Position numbers and translations under genes: made by a program. Shown here in pieces: positions 25,222-33,822 of a DNA stretch of 64,000 nucleotides. Where the stretch lies: positions 1 to 64,000 of the forward strand of contig NZ_BTPE01000015.1 in the NCBI RefSeq assembly GCF_036245645.1, read 5' to 3'. The notes under the pieces are model-generated. The model saw nothing but the letters and a program-made list of their open reading frames with translations, searched no databases and was not told the origin of the DNA. This stretch comes from Algoriphagus taiwanensis. GTDB taxonomy: Bacteria; Bacteroidota; Bacteroidia; Cytophagales; Cyclobacteriaceae. How positions within the stretch are numbered: position 1 is the stretch's first letter; the number at the start of each line of letters is the position of its first letter.

Positions 25222-26565
25222 ATGTCTAAAATAGTGAAGCTTAACAAGGGTTTTGACCTAAAGTTGGCAGGAAAGGCCTCTCAGGAGATGGCCAACTTCG
25301 CCCCGGCACAGACCTTCGCCCTTAAGCCGACAGACTTTCCGGGCATCCAACGCCCCAAAGTGCTCGTCCAAGAAGGAGATACCGTAAAGGCCGGTACTCC
25401 CATCCTGATCGACAAAGCCATGGATCAGGTCATCTACGCAGCTCCCGTTTCCGGTGAGATTGTCGAGATCAGAAGAGGAGAGAAAAGAAAACTTCTCGAA
25501 ATCAGAATCCTGGCAGACCAAACGATCTCTCATGAAAATTTGGGCAAAATCGATCTAAACGCAGAAGATTTGGCTGCTAAGCTCGCTTCTTCCGGTGTTT
25601 GGCCAAATATCATCCAAAGACCTTTTGGAGTGGTGGCCAATCCGGCAGATAAGCCTAAGGCTATCTTCATTTCTGCTTTTGACACGCATCCTTTAGCTCC
25701 GGATTATGGATTTACCCTACAGGGTGAAGAGATATATTTCCAAGCTGGAGTTAATGCTTTGGCCAAGCTTACTTCCGGAAAGGTTCATCTCAATGTGGAT
25801 GGTTCCAAGCCAGTACCGGCAGTTTTCTCTGGAGTACAAAATGTGCAATTGAATACTTTTTCCGGCCCACACCCTGCCGGGAACGTAGGTGTTCAGATCC
25901 ACCATATTGACCCAATCAACAAAGGGGATTTGGTTTGGACTGTAAGCCCATTTGGCGTAGTGCAGATTGGAAAGGCAGTCGTGGAAGGAGTCTATGATGC
26001 TTCCAGAACCATCGCCATCACAGGATCTGAAGTGACCAAAGCTGCTTATGTGAAAACTTACGTTGGTGCTAATGTTTCCACCTTTGTCAAAGGAAATCTC
26101 AATTCAGGTCACGTTCGGGTGATTTCTGGCAATGTATTGACTGGAGAAAAAATCAACCTTGACGGGTATCTTGGTTTTTACCATAATCAAATCACCGTTA
26201 TTCCTGAAGGGGATTATGAGGAGTTCTTGGGCTGGTTGAAGCCAAGTACTTCCAAATTGAGCTTCCACAAAGCTCTTGGAATGTTCTCTTTCCTCAACAA
26301 AGGAGAATTTAAAGTAGATACCAATACTCACGGAGAAGAAAGACCATTTGTGGTTTCCGGGGTATTTGAAAAGGTTCTTCCTATGGACATCCTTCCAACT
26401 TACCTATTCAAAGCGATCATCGCTGAGGATTTTGATGAGATGGAAGAATTGGGACTATATGAATTGGTCGAGGAAGATGTAGCCTTGTGCGAGTTTGTAG
26501 ATCCTTCCAAGAATGATTTGCAGGAGTTGGTAAGAAATGGGATTGAATTATTAATGTATAGTTAA
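25222..26565 (+). CDS. nqrA: Na+-translocating NADH:quinone reductase subunit A
   Basis: Peripheral subunit of the respiratory Na+-NQR complex, on the cytoplasmic side. ATG 25222 gives MSKIVKLNKGFDLKLAGKA and 447 residues, the usual length; a start at 25183 would add 13 atypical residues. The FKALKPTDFPGIQRPK-like region, the barrel-sandwich motif LVQEGDTVKAGTPIL and the late VLPMDILPTYLFKAI are family features. First gene of nqrABCDE. Confidence 0.96.
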   Translation: MSKIVKLNKGFDLKLAGKASQEMANFAPAQTFALKPTDFPGIQRPKVLVQEGDTVKAGTPILIDKAMDQVIYAAPVSGEIVEIRRGEKRKLLEIRILADQTISHENLGKIDLNAEDLAAKLASSGVWPNIIQRPFGVVANPADKPKAIFISAFDTHPLAPDYGFTLQGEEIYFQAGVNALAKLTSGKVHLNVDGSKPVPAVFSGVQNVQLNTFSGPHPAGNVGVQIHHIDPINKGDLVWTVSPFGVVQIGKAVVEGVYDASRTIAITGSEVTKAAYVKTYVGANVSTFVKGNLNSGHVRVISGNVLTGEKINLDGYLGFYHNQITVIPEGDYEEFLGWLKPSTSKLSFHKALGMFSFLNKGEFKVDTNTHGEERPFVVSGVFEKVLPMDILPTYLFKAIIAEDFDEMEELGLYELVEEDVALCEFVDPSKNDLQELVRNGIELLMYS

Positions 26566-26569
26566 AGAT

Positions 26570-27769
26570 ATGAAGGCGTTACAAAATCTCTTCGATAGTG
26601 TCAAGCCGAACTTTGAAAAGGGAGGCAAATGGGAAAAGTTTTATACCCTTTATGAAGGTCACCGGACCATTGCTTTTGCTCCGGACTTGACCACAAAGGC
26701 AAAAGGTGCTCAAATCAAAGATGCCACAGACCTGAAGCGGGTGATGATCACTGTGGTGATTGCCATGATTCCTGCCTTGCTTTTCGGGATCCTCAATGTG
26801 GGACATCAGCACTTCATCGCCACTGGTGAGGAAGCTACTTGGGTAGACAAAGCCATCTTTGGTGCTTGGTCTGTCCTTCCGATTGTAATTGTTTCTTACG
26901 CAGTCGGATTGCTTACTGAATTCACCTTCTGTGTAATCCGAAACCACCCTATCAGTGAAGGTTATTTGGTGACAGGTATGTTGATTGCCTTGGTAATGCC
27001 TCCGTACATTCCGCTTTGGCAAGTTGCATTGGCTACTATTTTCGCTGTAGTGGTAGGCAAGGAAGTATTTGGTGGCACAGGGATGAATATCCTGAACGTC
27101 GCGATGACCGCAAGAGCTTTCCTTTATTTCGCTTATCCTGCACAGATTTCTGGTGATCAAGTTTGGACTTATTTGTCTGACAAAACTGCTGTAGATGGTT
27201 TCTCCGGTGCTACCGCTTTGTCAGTGGCATACAATGCAGGCGTAGAAGGCACACCAGTAGTAGATGCCTTAGCCACCCACAATGCTTCCACAGGTGCTGA
27301 CTTCAGCTTCTTCAATATGTTTATGGGATGGATTCCGGGTTCAATCGGAGAAACTTCCACCCTGATGGCCCTTTTGGGTGCTGTGATATTGATTGGTACA
27401 GGTGTAGCTAGCTGGAAAATTATCGTATCCGGTTTCGCAGGTGCTTACCTGATGGGCTTGGTAATGAATATTTTCGCTGTCAATGAATTTATGGCGATGC
27501 CTCCTCAGTATCACTGGGTAATGGGAGGTTTGGCTTTTGGAGTCATCTTTATGGCTACTGACCCGGTTTCTGCAGCGCAGACGGAGACAGGAAAATGGAT
27601 TTACGGTCTGCTGATCGGTATGCTTACGGTGATTATCCGAGTGACTAATCCAGCTTATCCAGAAGGTATTATGCTAGCCGTTCTTTTCATGAACGTGTTT
27701 GCACCTTTGATCGATTATTATGTAGTAAAAGCCAACAAAACAAGGAGGTTACAACGTGCAACAGTCTAA
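26570..27769 (+). CDS. nqrB: Na+-NQR subunit B
   Basis: Membrane subunit (399 residues, about nine to ten helices) that carries a covalent FMN. The flavin attachment motif SGAT is present in VDGFSGATALS, with the threonine expected to bear the flavin. N-terminal HRTIAFAPDLTTKAKGAQIKD-like segment and a GTGMNILNVAMTARAFLYFAYP region are conserved. Starts 4 bp after nqrA and overlaps nqrC by 14 bp. Confidence 0.96.
   Translation: MKALQNLFDSVKPNFEKGGKWEKFYTLYEGHRTIAFAPDLTTKAKGAQIKDATDLKRVMITVVIAMIPALLFGILNVGHQHFIATGEEATWVDKAIFGAWSVLPIVIVSYAVGLLTEFTFCVIRNHPISEGYLVTGMLIALVMPPYIPLWQVALATIFAVVVGKEVFGGTGMNILNVAMTARAFLYFAYPAQISGDQVWTYLSDKTAVDGFSGATALSVAYNAGVEGTPVVDALATHNASTGADFSFFNMFMGWIPGSIGETSTLMALLGAVILIGTGVASWKIIVSGFAGAYLMGLVMNIFAVNEFMAMPPQYHWVMGGLAFGVIFMATDPVSAAQTETGKWIYGLLIGMLTVIIRVTNPAYPEGIMLAVLFMNVFAPLIDYYVVKANKTRRLQRATV
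27742..27758 (+). promoter_or_regulatory. Strong Shine-Dalgarno site for the GTG start of nqrC
   Basis: AAGGAGGT (27742-27749), six bases before GTG (27756). It is embedded in the last codons of nqrB. A full-consensus site is unusual in Bacteroidota and fixes the nqrC start. Confidence 0.75.
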
Positions 27770-28523
27770 CGTTTATATCATCACATTTTCGGTCATATTG
27801 ACCGTGGTTCTTGGTCTGCTTCTATCAGGCACTTCTCAGGTTTTGGGACCTTTGCAGAAAGAAGCTATTGCCTTGGACAAGAAAAAGCAAATCTTGGGTG
27901 CTGTGATTTCCGGTGAGGAGATCGATGCGATGAGTCCTGAGCAAATCAATGCCTTCTATGCAAATAGAATTTCTTCTGTAGTAGTAGACATCAATGGCAA
28001 GGAAGTTACTGAACAAGCTGGTGCACCTGTCACTGCTGAGAATGTAGACATTGCCAAAAACTACAAGAAGCCTGCTGATCAGCGCTTGTTTCCTGTTTTC
28101 ATTTTCCATGCAGAAGGAGACAATGAAGCTGTTGAGTCCTACATTTTCCCGCTTTACGGAGCTGGACTATGGGATGCTATCTGGGGTTATCTGGCATTGG
28201 ATACGGATATGAATACAGTAGGTGGTATTACTTTAGCCCATGCTGGTGAAACTCCAGGTTTGGGAGCAAGAATTACTGAGCCAGGTGTTCAGGAAAGATA
28301 TACTGGAAAAGAGATTTTTGATCAGAACGGAGAATTGGTTGCAATCCAAATGCAAAAAGGAGAAGGAAAAGATTATTCCTCTGATCCTCACAAAGTAGAC
28401 GGTATGTCTGGAGCTACAATTACCGGAAACGGTGTGAATGCCATGTTGCAGAATTATCTGGGCTACTACAAGTCTTTCATCGAATCCAAAAAGAACTCTC
28501 AGGCAGTTGCCGAGGCTCTTTAA
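27756..28523 (+). CDS. nqrC: Na+-NQR subunit C
   Basis: Single-helix subunit with a periplasmic flavin domain, 255 residues, GTG start. One N-terminal helix (about 7-27) precedes the domain. Flavin attachment motif DGMSGATITGNGV is present near residue 215, so covalent FMN on the threonine is expected. LAHAGETPGLGARI is the other conserved motif. Overlaps nqrB by 14 bp. Confidence 0.96.
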   Translation: MQQSNVYIITFSVILTVVLGLLLSGTSQVLGPLQKEAIALDKKKQILGAVISGEEIDAMSPEQINAFYANRISSVVVDINGKEVTEQAGAPVTAENVDIAKNYKKPADQRLFPVFIFHAEGDNEAVESYIFPLYGAGLWDAIWGYLALDTDMNTVGGITLAHAGETPGLGARITEPGVQERYTGKEIFDQNGELVAIQMQKGEGKDYSSDPHKVDGMSGATITGNGVNAMLQNYLGYYKSFIESKKNSQAVAEAL

Positions 28524-28557
28524 TCCCATTCTTTCCACCTTTCTAGAATAAAGACCT

Positions 28558-29241
28558 ATGAGTGCTGAAACTATAGAAAAAGCGATTGAAAAGAAGCCAG
28601 CTGAGGCTCTTCTTTCCAAGCGCAGAAAAAAACTGGTTACCGATCCTCTAGTAGATGACAACCCGATCACCATTCAGGTTTTGGGTATCTGTTCTGCCTT
28701 GGCGGTAACGACCCAGATGAAGCCTACTCTAGTAATGGCAATATCTGTAATCTTCGTAGTGGTCATGTCCAACTTGGCCATCTCTCTACTTAGAAATACT
28801 ATTCCGACCCGAGTTCGAATTATCGTGCAATTGGCTGTGGTTGCAACTTTGGTGACTTTGGTTTCCGAGGTGCTAAAAGCTTTCGCTTACGATATGTATA
28901 AGGAGCTCTCCGTATTCGTTGGATTGATCATTACCAACTGTATTGTAATGGGTCGTTTGGAAGCTTTTGCTTTGGGTAATAAGCCTTACGATTCTATCCT
29001 TGATGGTTTGGGGTCTGCCTTGGGTTATTCCTGGATCATTCTTGCGGTAGCTTTCTTCCGCGAACTCTGGGGTTCTGGATCTGTATTCGGAGTTCCTGTA
29101 TTTGATTATGTTTCCGGTCTATTTGGTCCTGACTTCAAGTTGGCGACCAATGGCTTGATGGTTTCTCCTGTAGGTGCGTTTATCATCTTGGGCTTGATCA
29201 TCTGGGTGCAGCGCACCAAAACAGGGTATGTTGAACACTAA
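28558..29241 (+). CDS. nqrD: Na+-NQR subunit D
   Basis: Integral membrane subunit with about six helices, 227 residues. VTDPLVDDNPITIQVLGICSALAVT and FVGLIITNCIVMGRLEAFA are signature segments; the LGICS and TNC cysteines are part of the shared intramembrane iron centre with NqrE. The N-terminal tail (about 1-35) is longer and more charged than usual. Confidence 0.95.
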   Translation: MSAETIEKAIEKKPAEALLSKRRKKLVTDPLVDDNPITIQVLGICSALAVTTQMKPTLVMAISVIFVVVMSNLAISLLRNTIPTRVRIIVQLAVVATLVTLVSEVLKAFAYDMYKELSVFVGLIITNCIVMGRLEAFALGNKPYDSILDGLGSALGYSWIILAVAFFRELWGSGSVFGVPVFDYVSGLFGPDFKLATNGLMVSPVGAFIILGLIIWVQRTKTGYVEH

Positions 29242-29256
29242 AAATCGCTTAGAAAA

Positions 29257-29868
29257 ATGGACTTAATTAATCTTGGAATCCGGTCGATCTTTATCGACAA
29301 CATGGTTTTCGCCTACTTCTTGGGGATGTGTTCTTTCCTTGCCGTTTCCAAAAAAGTAAGTACAGCCCTTGGTTTGGGTGCTGCTGTTATTTTCGTATTG
29401 ACTGTAACTGTGCCTGTCAACTGGCTTTTGAATGAATTTGTATTGAAAGAAGGTGCTTTGGCTTGGGCTAATGCTTCTTTGGCTTCAGTAGATTTGACTT
29501 TCCTACGCTTTATCATGTTTATCGCGATCATCGCGGCGATGGTACAGCTGGTAGAGATGGTCGTTGAGAAGTTTGCCCCTGCACTTTATGGTCAGTTGGG
29601 TATCTTCCTTCCTTTGATTGCGGTAAACTGTGCGATCTTAGGTGGATCTCTTTTCATGGCTCAGAGAGACTATACTTTCGCCGAATCTGCAGTTTATGGA
29701 TTTGGTTCAGGTACAGGTTTCTTCTTGGCAATCGTAGCTTTGGCTGCTATCCGTGAAAAATTAAAGTACTCTGCTGTACCTGATGGATTGAAAGGATTGG
29801 GAATTACCATGCTTTTGACTGGATTGATGGGTATTGCCTTCATGTCCTTCATGGGAATTGACTTGTAA
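29257..29868 (+). CDS. nqrE: Na+-NQR subunit E
   Basis: Integral membrane subunit, 203 residues, six helices, homologous to NqrD in inverted topology. FLGMCSFLAVSKKV and LIAVNCAILGGSLF provide the two cysteines for the intramembrane iron centre. Starts 15 bp after nqrD. It is the last gene before a terminator; nqrF, which normally follows and binds NADH, FAD and a [2Fe-2S] cluster, is absent. Confidence 0.96.
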   Translation: MDLINLGIRSIFIDNMVFAYFLGMCSFLAVSKKVSTALGLGAAVIFVLTVTVPVNWLLNEFVLKEGALAWANASLASVDLTFLRFIMFIAIIAAMVQLVEMVVEKFAPALYGQLGIFLPLIAVNCAILGGSLFMAQRDYTFAESAVYGFGSGTGFFLAIVALAAIREKLKYSAVPDGLKGLGITMLLTGLMGIAFMSFMGIDL

Positions 29869-29891
29869 AATCACCTTATCATAAAAAAATG

Positions 29892-29921
29892 GCTCCGGAG
29901 GTATTCTTCGGAGCTTTTTTG
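29892..29921 (+). terminator. Terminator after nqrE
   Basis: Stem GCTCCG (29892-29897) / CGGAGC (29909-29914) followed by TTTTTT, 24 bp past the nqrE stop. It closes the operon at subunit E. Confidence 0.8.
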
Positions 29922-29989
29922 TTTTTGGTGGTAAAACATTCTTGTCAATTATCCCTTATCTTGAACCTAGCTAATCAAAACCTTGCCTT

Positions 29990-30616
29990 ATGATAAAACT
30001 TACTTTCCTTTTTGCCTTCACCTTTCTTTCCGTGTCTGTTTTCGCTCAAAAGGGAGAATGGATCGAGCTTTTCAATGGAAATAACCTGGACGGCTGGAAA
30101 GTTTCAGAAAACCCGGGTTCTTTTACCGTAGAGGATGGAGTGATCAAAGTAGCCGGTCCTCGAGGACATGCATTTTATGTAGGCCCAGTGGGCGACCATG
30201 ACTTTAAAAACTTTGAATTGAAGGTCGAGTTAAAGACTATGCCCAAGGCTAATTCTGGAATTTTTATCCACACGGAATACCAAGACACCTGTTGGCCTAA
30301 TGTAGGCTACGAGATTCAGGTGAATCAAAGCCATGGAGACTGGAGGAAAACGGGCAGTGTATATTCCTTTCAGGATGTCCGGGAGGTTTATGTGGAAGAT
30401 GGAGAATGGTATACCGAACACGTGATTGTGGAAGGAAGCAAAATTACCGTCAAGGTCAACGGACAGACCATCAACGAATACGATGAATCCAAAGACGAAA
30501 AGCGCGGTGGCGATTTGGGTACAAAGAAGTTGAGTAGCGGAACCATTGCTCTTCAGGCCCATGACCCGGAAAGTGTGATTTACTACCGAAGTGTCAAAGT
30601 GAAAATATTAGACTGA
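29990..30616 (+). CDS. DUF1080 (3-keto-disaccharide hydrolase-like) exported protein
   Basis: Exported 208-residue protein with a signal peptide at 1-19 (cleavage at VFAQ). The whole mature part is one DUF1080 concanavalin-like domain: WIELFNGNNLDGWKV, FELKVELKTMPKANSGIFIHT, YEIQVNQSHGD and IALQAHDPESVIYYRSVKVKIL are the family motifs. Members bind or cleave carbohydrate (3-keto-glycosides in some); substrate here is unknown. Confidence 0.88.
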   Translation: MIKLTFLFAFTFLSVSVFAQKGEWIELFNGNNLDGWKVSENPGSFTVEDGVIKVAGPRGHAFYVGPVGDHDFKNFELKVELKTMPKANSGIFIHTEYQDTCWPNVGYEIQVNQSHGDWRKTGSVYSFQDVREVYVEDGEWYTEHVIVEGSKITVKVNGQTINEYDESKDEKRGGDLGTKKLSSGTIALQAHDPESVIYYRSVKVKILD

Positions 30617-30636
30617 AATCCTTGAAGACCAACAAT

Positions 30637-30670
30637 AAAATGCCTTTTCTTACGATTGGGCATTTTTTTT
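30637..30670 (+). terminator. Terminator after the DUF1080 gene
   Basis: AAAATGCC / GGCATTTT stem with a 14-nt loop and a T run (30663-30670). Confidence 0.7.
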
Positions 30671-30684
30671 GAAATACGATTTAT

Positions 30685-31245
30685 ATGGCTTTTACCTATC
30701 GCAGAATCTTATCCTATTTCTTTCGAGGATTACTTTTTCTAACGCCCTTGGCAGTCACTATTTATGTGATGTACGCCATTTTCGTTTTTCTGGACAACTT
30801 AATTCCCGTGCCTATTCCCGGTATCGGGATTTTGATGGTTTTGGCTCTGATTACCTTTATCGGTTATTTAGCCAGTCTCTTCTTCACCAAGCCCTTCTTT
30901 GAATGGTTTGAGCGGGGAGTGTTTAAGATTCCTTTGGTTAACCTGCTTTATACCTCCATCAAGGATTTGATGGGGGCATTTGTAGGGGAAAAGAAAAAAT
31001 TCAGCTCTCCGGTCATTGTGGAGATTTCTGATTCCATGTGTCGCTTGGGTTTTATCACTCAGGAAGACATGGCTGTGGTGGGCAAAGAGGACATGTTAGC
31101 AGTTTATTTTCCTCACAGCTACAATGTCTCTGGAAATGTATTTTTGGTCAAGAAAGAAAAGGTGACCCCACTCAGGGGAGTGAAAAGCTCTGATGTGATG
31201 AAGTTTATGGTTTCAGGTGGGGTATCCAATTTGGAGCCTCATTAA
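30685..31245 (+). CDS. DUF502 membrane protein
   Basis: Inner-membrane protein of 186 residues. Two hydrophobic segments (about 12-36 and 46-68) are followed by a cytoplasmic or periplasmic domain with KIPLVNLLYTSIKDLMGAF and SGNVFLVKKEKVTPL. The pattern matches DUF502, a family without an established function. Its last 4 bp overlap the convergent selD gene. Confidence 0.8.
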   Translation: MAFTYRRILSYFFRGLLFLTPLAVTIYVMYAIFVFLDNLIPVPIPGIGILMVLALITFIGYLASLFFTKPFFEWFERGVFKIPLVNLLYTSIKDLMGAFVGEKKKFSSPVIVEISDSMCRLGFITQEDMAVVGKEDMLAVYFPHSYNVSGNVFLVKKEKVTPLRGVKSSDVMKFMVSGGVSNLEPH

Positions 31246-32282
31246 AAAACCTTTACCATGAATTCTTCTTGGGGGACAAATTTCCCGATTTCCCAAAAAA
31301 CCTGATTTTCCTGCTTCATTGTTGCCTCAAACCAATCCCTGTTTTCCGGAGCAACTGCAATCAATAAACCACCACTAGTCTGCGGATCACAAAATTTGAC
31401 CAGATCCATCCCATTTATTCCGGTAGCCTTGGTACTGAATGCATTCCAATTTCGGTACGTATTGTCCGGGAAAATAAACTGATTGATGTAGTCTTGAATT
31501 CCTTCGATCAAAGGGATTTTTGCCAGTTCGATCTCAGCGCTTAGGCCTGCACCCTCTGCCATTTCAATCAGATGGCCCAACAGACCAAAACCGGTAACAT
31601 CCGTGAGGGCATGGACCTCCTCATGATTCCCCAAAATCGCCCCGATGGAGTTTAGCCTGCAGGCCGTATCCAAAAGATTCCAATAGTCCTTTTCTTGGAT
31701 TTTTTCTCTTTTCAAGGCTGTTGCTAATACTCCAATTCCGATTGGCTTGGTCAGAAAGATCAAATCTCCGGCCTTGGCCCCGTTGTTGGTTTTTATCTTT
31801 TTTGGGTGAATGACACCGTTGACCGAAAGCCCGAAAATAGGATCTTTTGCCGCAATGGAATGCCCTCCTGCCAGCTCGATACCCGCCTGATTACAAATCT
31901 GCTTGGCTCCTTCCATTACTTTCGCAGCGAGTTCCGGTGCCAACTTCTCCACAGGCCAGCTTAAAATCGCATTGGCGAAAATCGGTTTCCCACCCATAGC
32001 ATAGATATCAGAAATGGCATTTGCTGCCGAAATTCGCCCAAAATCAAAAGGATCATCAACAATTGGAGTGAAAAAATCCACGGTATTGATCACTGCCAAG
32101 TCCTCAGAGACCTGATAGACTGCCGCATCGTCTTTTGAAGAATTGCCCACCAAAAGGTTAGGGTCTTTTTGGGAAAAAGATCCGCTTGAGGACAAAATTT
32201 GCTCCAGGATAGCTGGGGCAATTTTGCAGCCGCAGCCGGAGCCTTCGCTCCATTCGGTTAGTCGGATGGGTTTAGTTTCCAT
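31242..32282 (-). CDS. selD: Selenide, water dikinase
   Basis: Makes selenophosphate from selenide and ATP. The catalytic segment GSGCGCK carries Cys at 17 and 19 and Lys 20, the standard cysteine form rather than the selenocysteine form. ATP-binding features such as FGRISAANAISDIYAMGGKP and ELAGGHSI are intact; 346 residues. It overlaps the tRNA selenouridine synthase gene by 11 bp, which tells what the selenophosphate is used for here. No selA, selB or tRNA-Sec was seen. Confidence 0.95.
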   Translation of the reverse strand: METKPIRLTEWSEGSGCGCKIAPAILEQILSSSGSFSQKDPNLLVGNSSKDDAAVYQVSEDLAVINTVDFFTPIVDDPFDFGRISAANAISDIYAMGGKPIFANAILSWPVEKLAPELAAKVMEGAKQICNQAGIELAGGHSIAAKDPIFGLSVNGVIHPKKIKTNNGAKAGDLIFLTKPIGIGVLATALKREKIQEKDYWNLLDTACRLNSIGAILGNHEEVHALTDVTGFGLLGHLIEMAEGAGLSAEIELAKIPLIEGIQDYINQFIFPDNTYRNWNAFSTKATGINGMDLVKFCDPQTSGGLLIAVAPENRDWFEATMKQENQVFWEIGKFVPQEEFMVKVF

Positions 32283-33309
32283 ACAGTTGGTGTTTAGCTT
32301 GTAAAAGTTGGTGAAGTTGATCTTCCAAGGAAAGATGACTTAGATCCAGATGTTTTGTTTTTCCTTCTTCATGCCTTTCCAAGTCAAAATCATAGGTTTT
32401 GTCGTAATACAACAAAAGATTCCGAATCCAGGAAGGGTGATTTTTGGCCTCAATATCTGCAATCGCTTCTTGCGTTCTCAAACCACCCAATCGCTTCTGA
32501 AGCCTTTTCACGGCCTGAATCAGTTCTGCTTTTGGAAGTATGGCATATTCCTCTTGGATATGCTGGATTCGCTCAGTTTCGGATTTTTGAATGTCTATGA
32601 ATGGACTATGAATCATCTGCTCAAAAAACCGATCAGGAAGAATGACTCGGCCGATTTTCCGGCTTTCATTCTCTACCCAAATAGGCTGGTTAGCGTCCAA
32701 GGTACGGAGCTTTTCTGCCAAAAGATTCTCAAACTGCTCCACGCTAGGCTGGGGTGGAAGTCCAATCGATCCAAAGGAAGAACCCCGGTGATTGGCCATA
32801 CCTTCCAGGTCCACTACCTGTTCTCCATTTTGGGCCAGTGCTTTTAAAAGCTGGGTTTTACCCACCCCTGTTTTTCCTCCCAAAACCAAGAGCCGGAGAT
32901 CTTTTCTTACCTCTTCAAAAGTGAAATTCCTGTAGGTTTTGTAGCCACCTTTTAATCGGAAAATCTCAAACCCTACCATTTCCAGAAGCCAGGACAGAAT
33001 CTGACTTCTCATGCCTCCTCTCCAGCAATACACGATGATTTTTTTCTCTGGAAAACCGGAAAGGGCTTCCTTTTGAATTTGGTGAAATCTGGGGCCCACC
33101 AGTTCAAAACCCTTTAAAACAGCATGCTCAGGACCTTTTTGCTTGTAGAGTGTTCCGACTTCAATCCTCTCTTGATTGTTGAGAATGGAGAGGTTGATGG
33201 CTTCGGGAATATGGCTTTGGGCAAATTCCCCTTCACTTCGGGCGTCGATGATTGGCATTTGCTTTCGCAAAGTCCAGAAATCATCCAAGGAAATCATCGT
33301 TTCAGCCAT
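32272..33309 (-). CDS. mnmH: tRNA 2-selenouridine synthase
   Basis: Replaces sulfur by selenium at the wobble uridine of some tRNAs (gene also called selU or ybbB). N-terminal rhodanese domain (about 1-125) with active-site Cys 95 in YCWRGGMRS, then a P-loop domain with GGKTGVGKT at 144-152. 345 residues, normal. Forms a two-gene operon with selD. Confidence 0.95.
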   Translation of the reverse strand: MAETMISLDDFWTLRKQMPIIDARSEGEFAQSHIPEAINLSILNNQERIEVGTLYKQKGPEHAVLKGFELVGPRFHQIQKEALSGFPEKKIIVYCWRGGMRSQILSWLLEMVGFEIFRLKGGYKTYRNFTFEEVRKDLRLLVLGGKTGVGKTQLLKALAQNGEQVVDLEGMANHRGSSFGSIGLPPQPSVEQFENLLAEKLRTLDANQPIWVENESRKIGRVILPDRFFEQMIHSPFIDIQKSETERIQHIQEEYAILPKAELIQAVKRLQKRLGGLRTQEAIADIEAKNHPSWIRNLLLYYDKTYDFDLERHEEGKTKHLDLSHLSLEDQLHQLLQAKHQLYGN

Positions 33310-33324
33310 ATCGGTGGTGAAGAT

Positions 33325-33354
33325 AAAAAAAGCCGTGAAGTTTTCTCCACGGCT
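33325..33354 (-). terminator. Terminator of trxA
   Basis: AGCCGTG (33331-33337) / CACGGCT (33348-33354) followed on the minus strand by a six-T run. It separates trxA from the mnmH-selD operon. Confidence 0.8.
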
Positions 33355-33376
33355 CGATTCTCAGTGTAATTAAGAA

Positions 33377-33697
33377 TTAAAGTTGTGCGTCCAGCTTTTG
33401 AGCAAGGACTGCTTTTGGCACAGCGCCGATTTGCTTGTCTACAATCTGTCCATCTTTGAAGAACAAGAGAGTAGGGATAGAGCGGATTCCGAAAGCTTGA
33501 GCTACAGAAGGATTGGAGTCCACATCCACCTTACCGATGACTGCTTTACCCTCATATTCTGCGGCCATTTGCTCTACCACGGGGCCGATCATTTTACATG
33601 GTCCACACCACTCTGCCCAAAAGTCTACCAATACTGGCTGATCACCGGAGATGATTTCTTCGAAATTCGCATCGGTGATTTCAATTGCTTTTCCCAT
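33377..33697 (-). CDS. trxA: Thioredoxin
   Basis: General cytoplasmic dithiol reductant. Active site WAEWCGPCK with C31 and C34, and the cis-Pro motif SIPTLLFF. ATG 33697 (MGKAIEITD) gives 106 residues, the standard length; a start at 33730 would lie inside the leader and add 11 unusual residues. Confidence 0.96.
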   Translation of the reverse strand: MGKAIEITDANFEEIISGDQPVLVDFWAEWCGPCKMIGPVVEQMAAEYEGKAVIGKVDVDSNPSVAQAFGIRSIPTLLFFKDGQIVDKQIGAVPKAVLAQKLDAQL

Positions 33698-33727
33698 TTT
33701 ATTTTTGTTTGATTCTGTTCGGATTTT

Positions 33728-33735
33728 CAAATATA
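33728..33735 (-). promoter_or_regulatory. Promoter -7 element of trxA
   Basis: Minus-strand TATATTTG matches TAnnTTTG about 30 bp before the 33697 start and just upstream of 33730, favouring the shorter start. No -33 TTG found. Confidence 0.45.
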
Positions 33736-33822
33736 TCAGAGAAAGTGAATCGTCGCCCGATTAGTTCCTGCGGAATTATTTTTTTTGTCTATGATAGATA
33801 GGCAGCCTTCATATTTGGCTTT

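Noticed and set aside
31242..32282. Possible selenocysteine codon in selD
   Set aside because: The active-site codons read TGC (Cys), not TGA; the frame has no internal stop.
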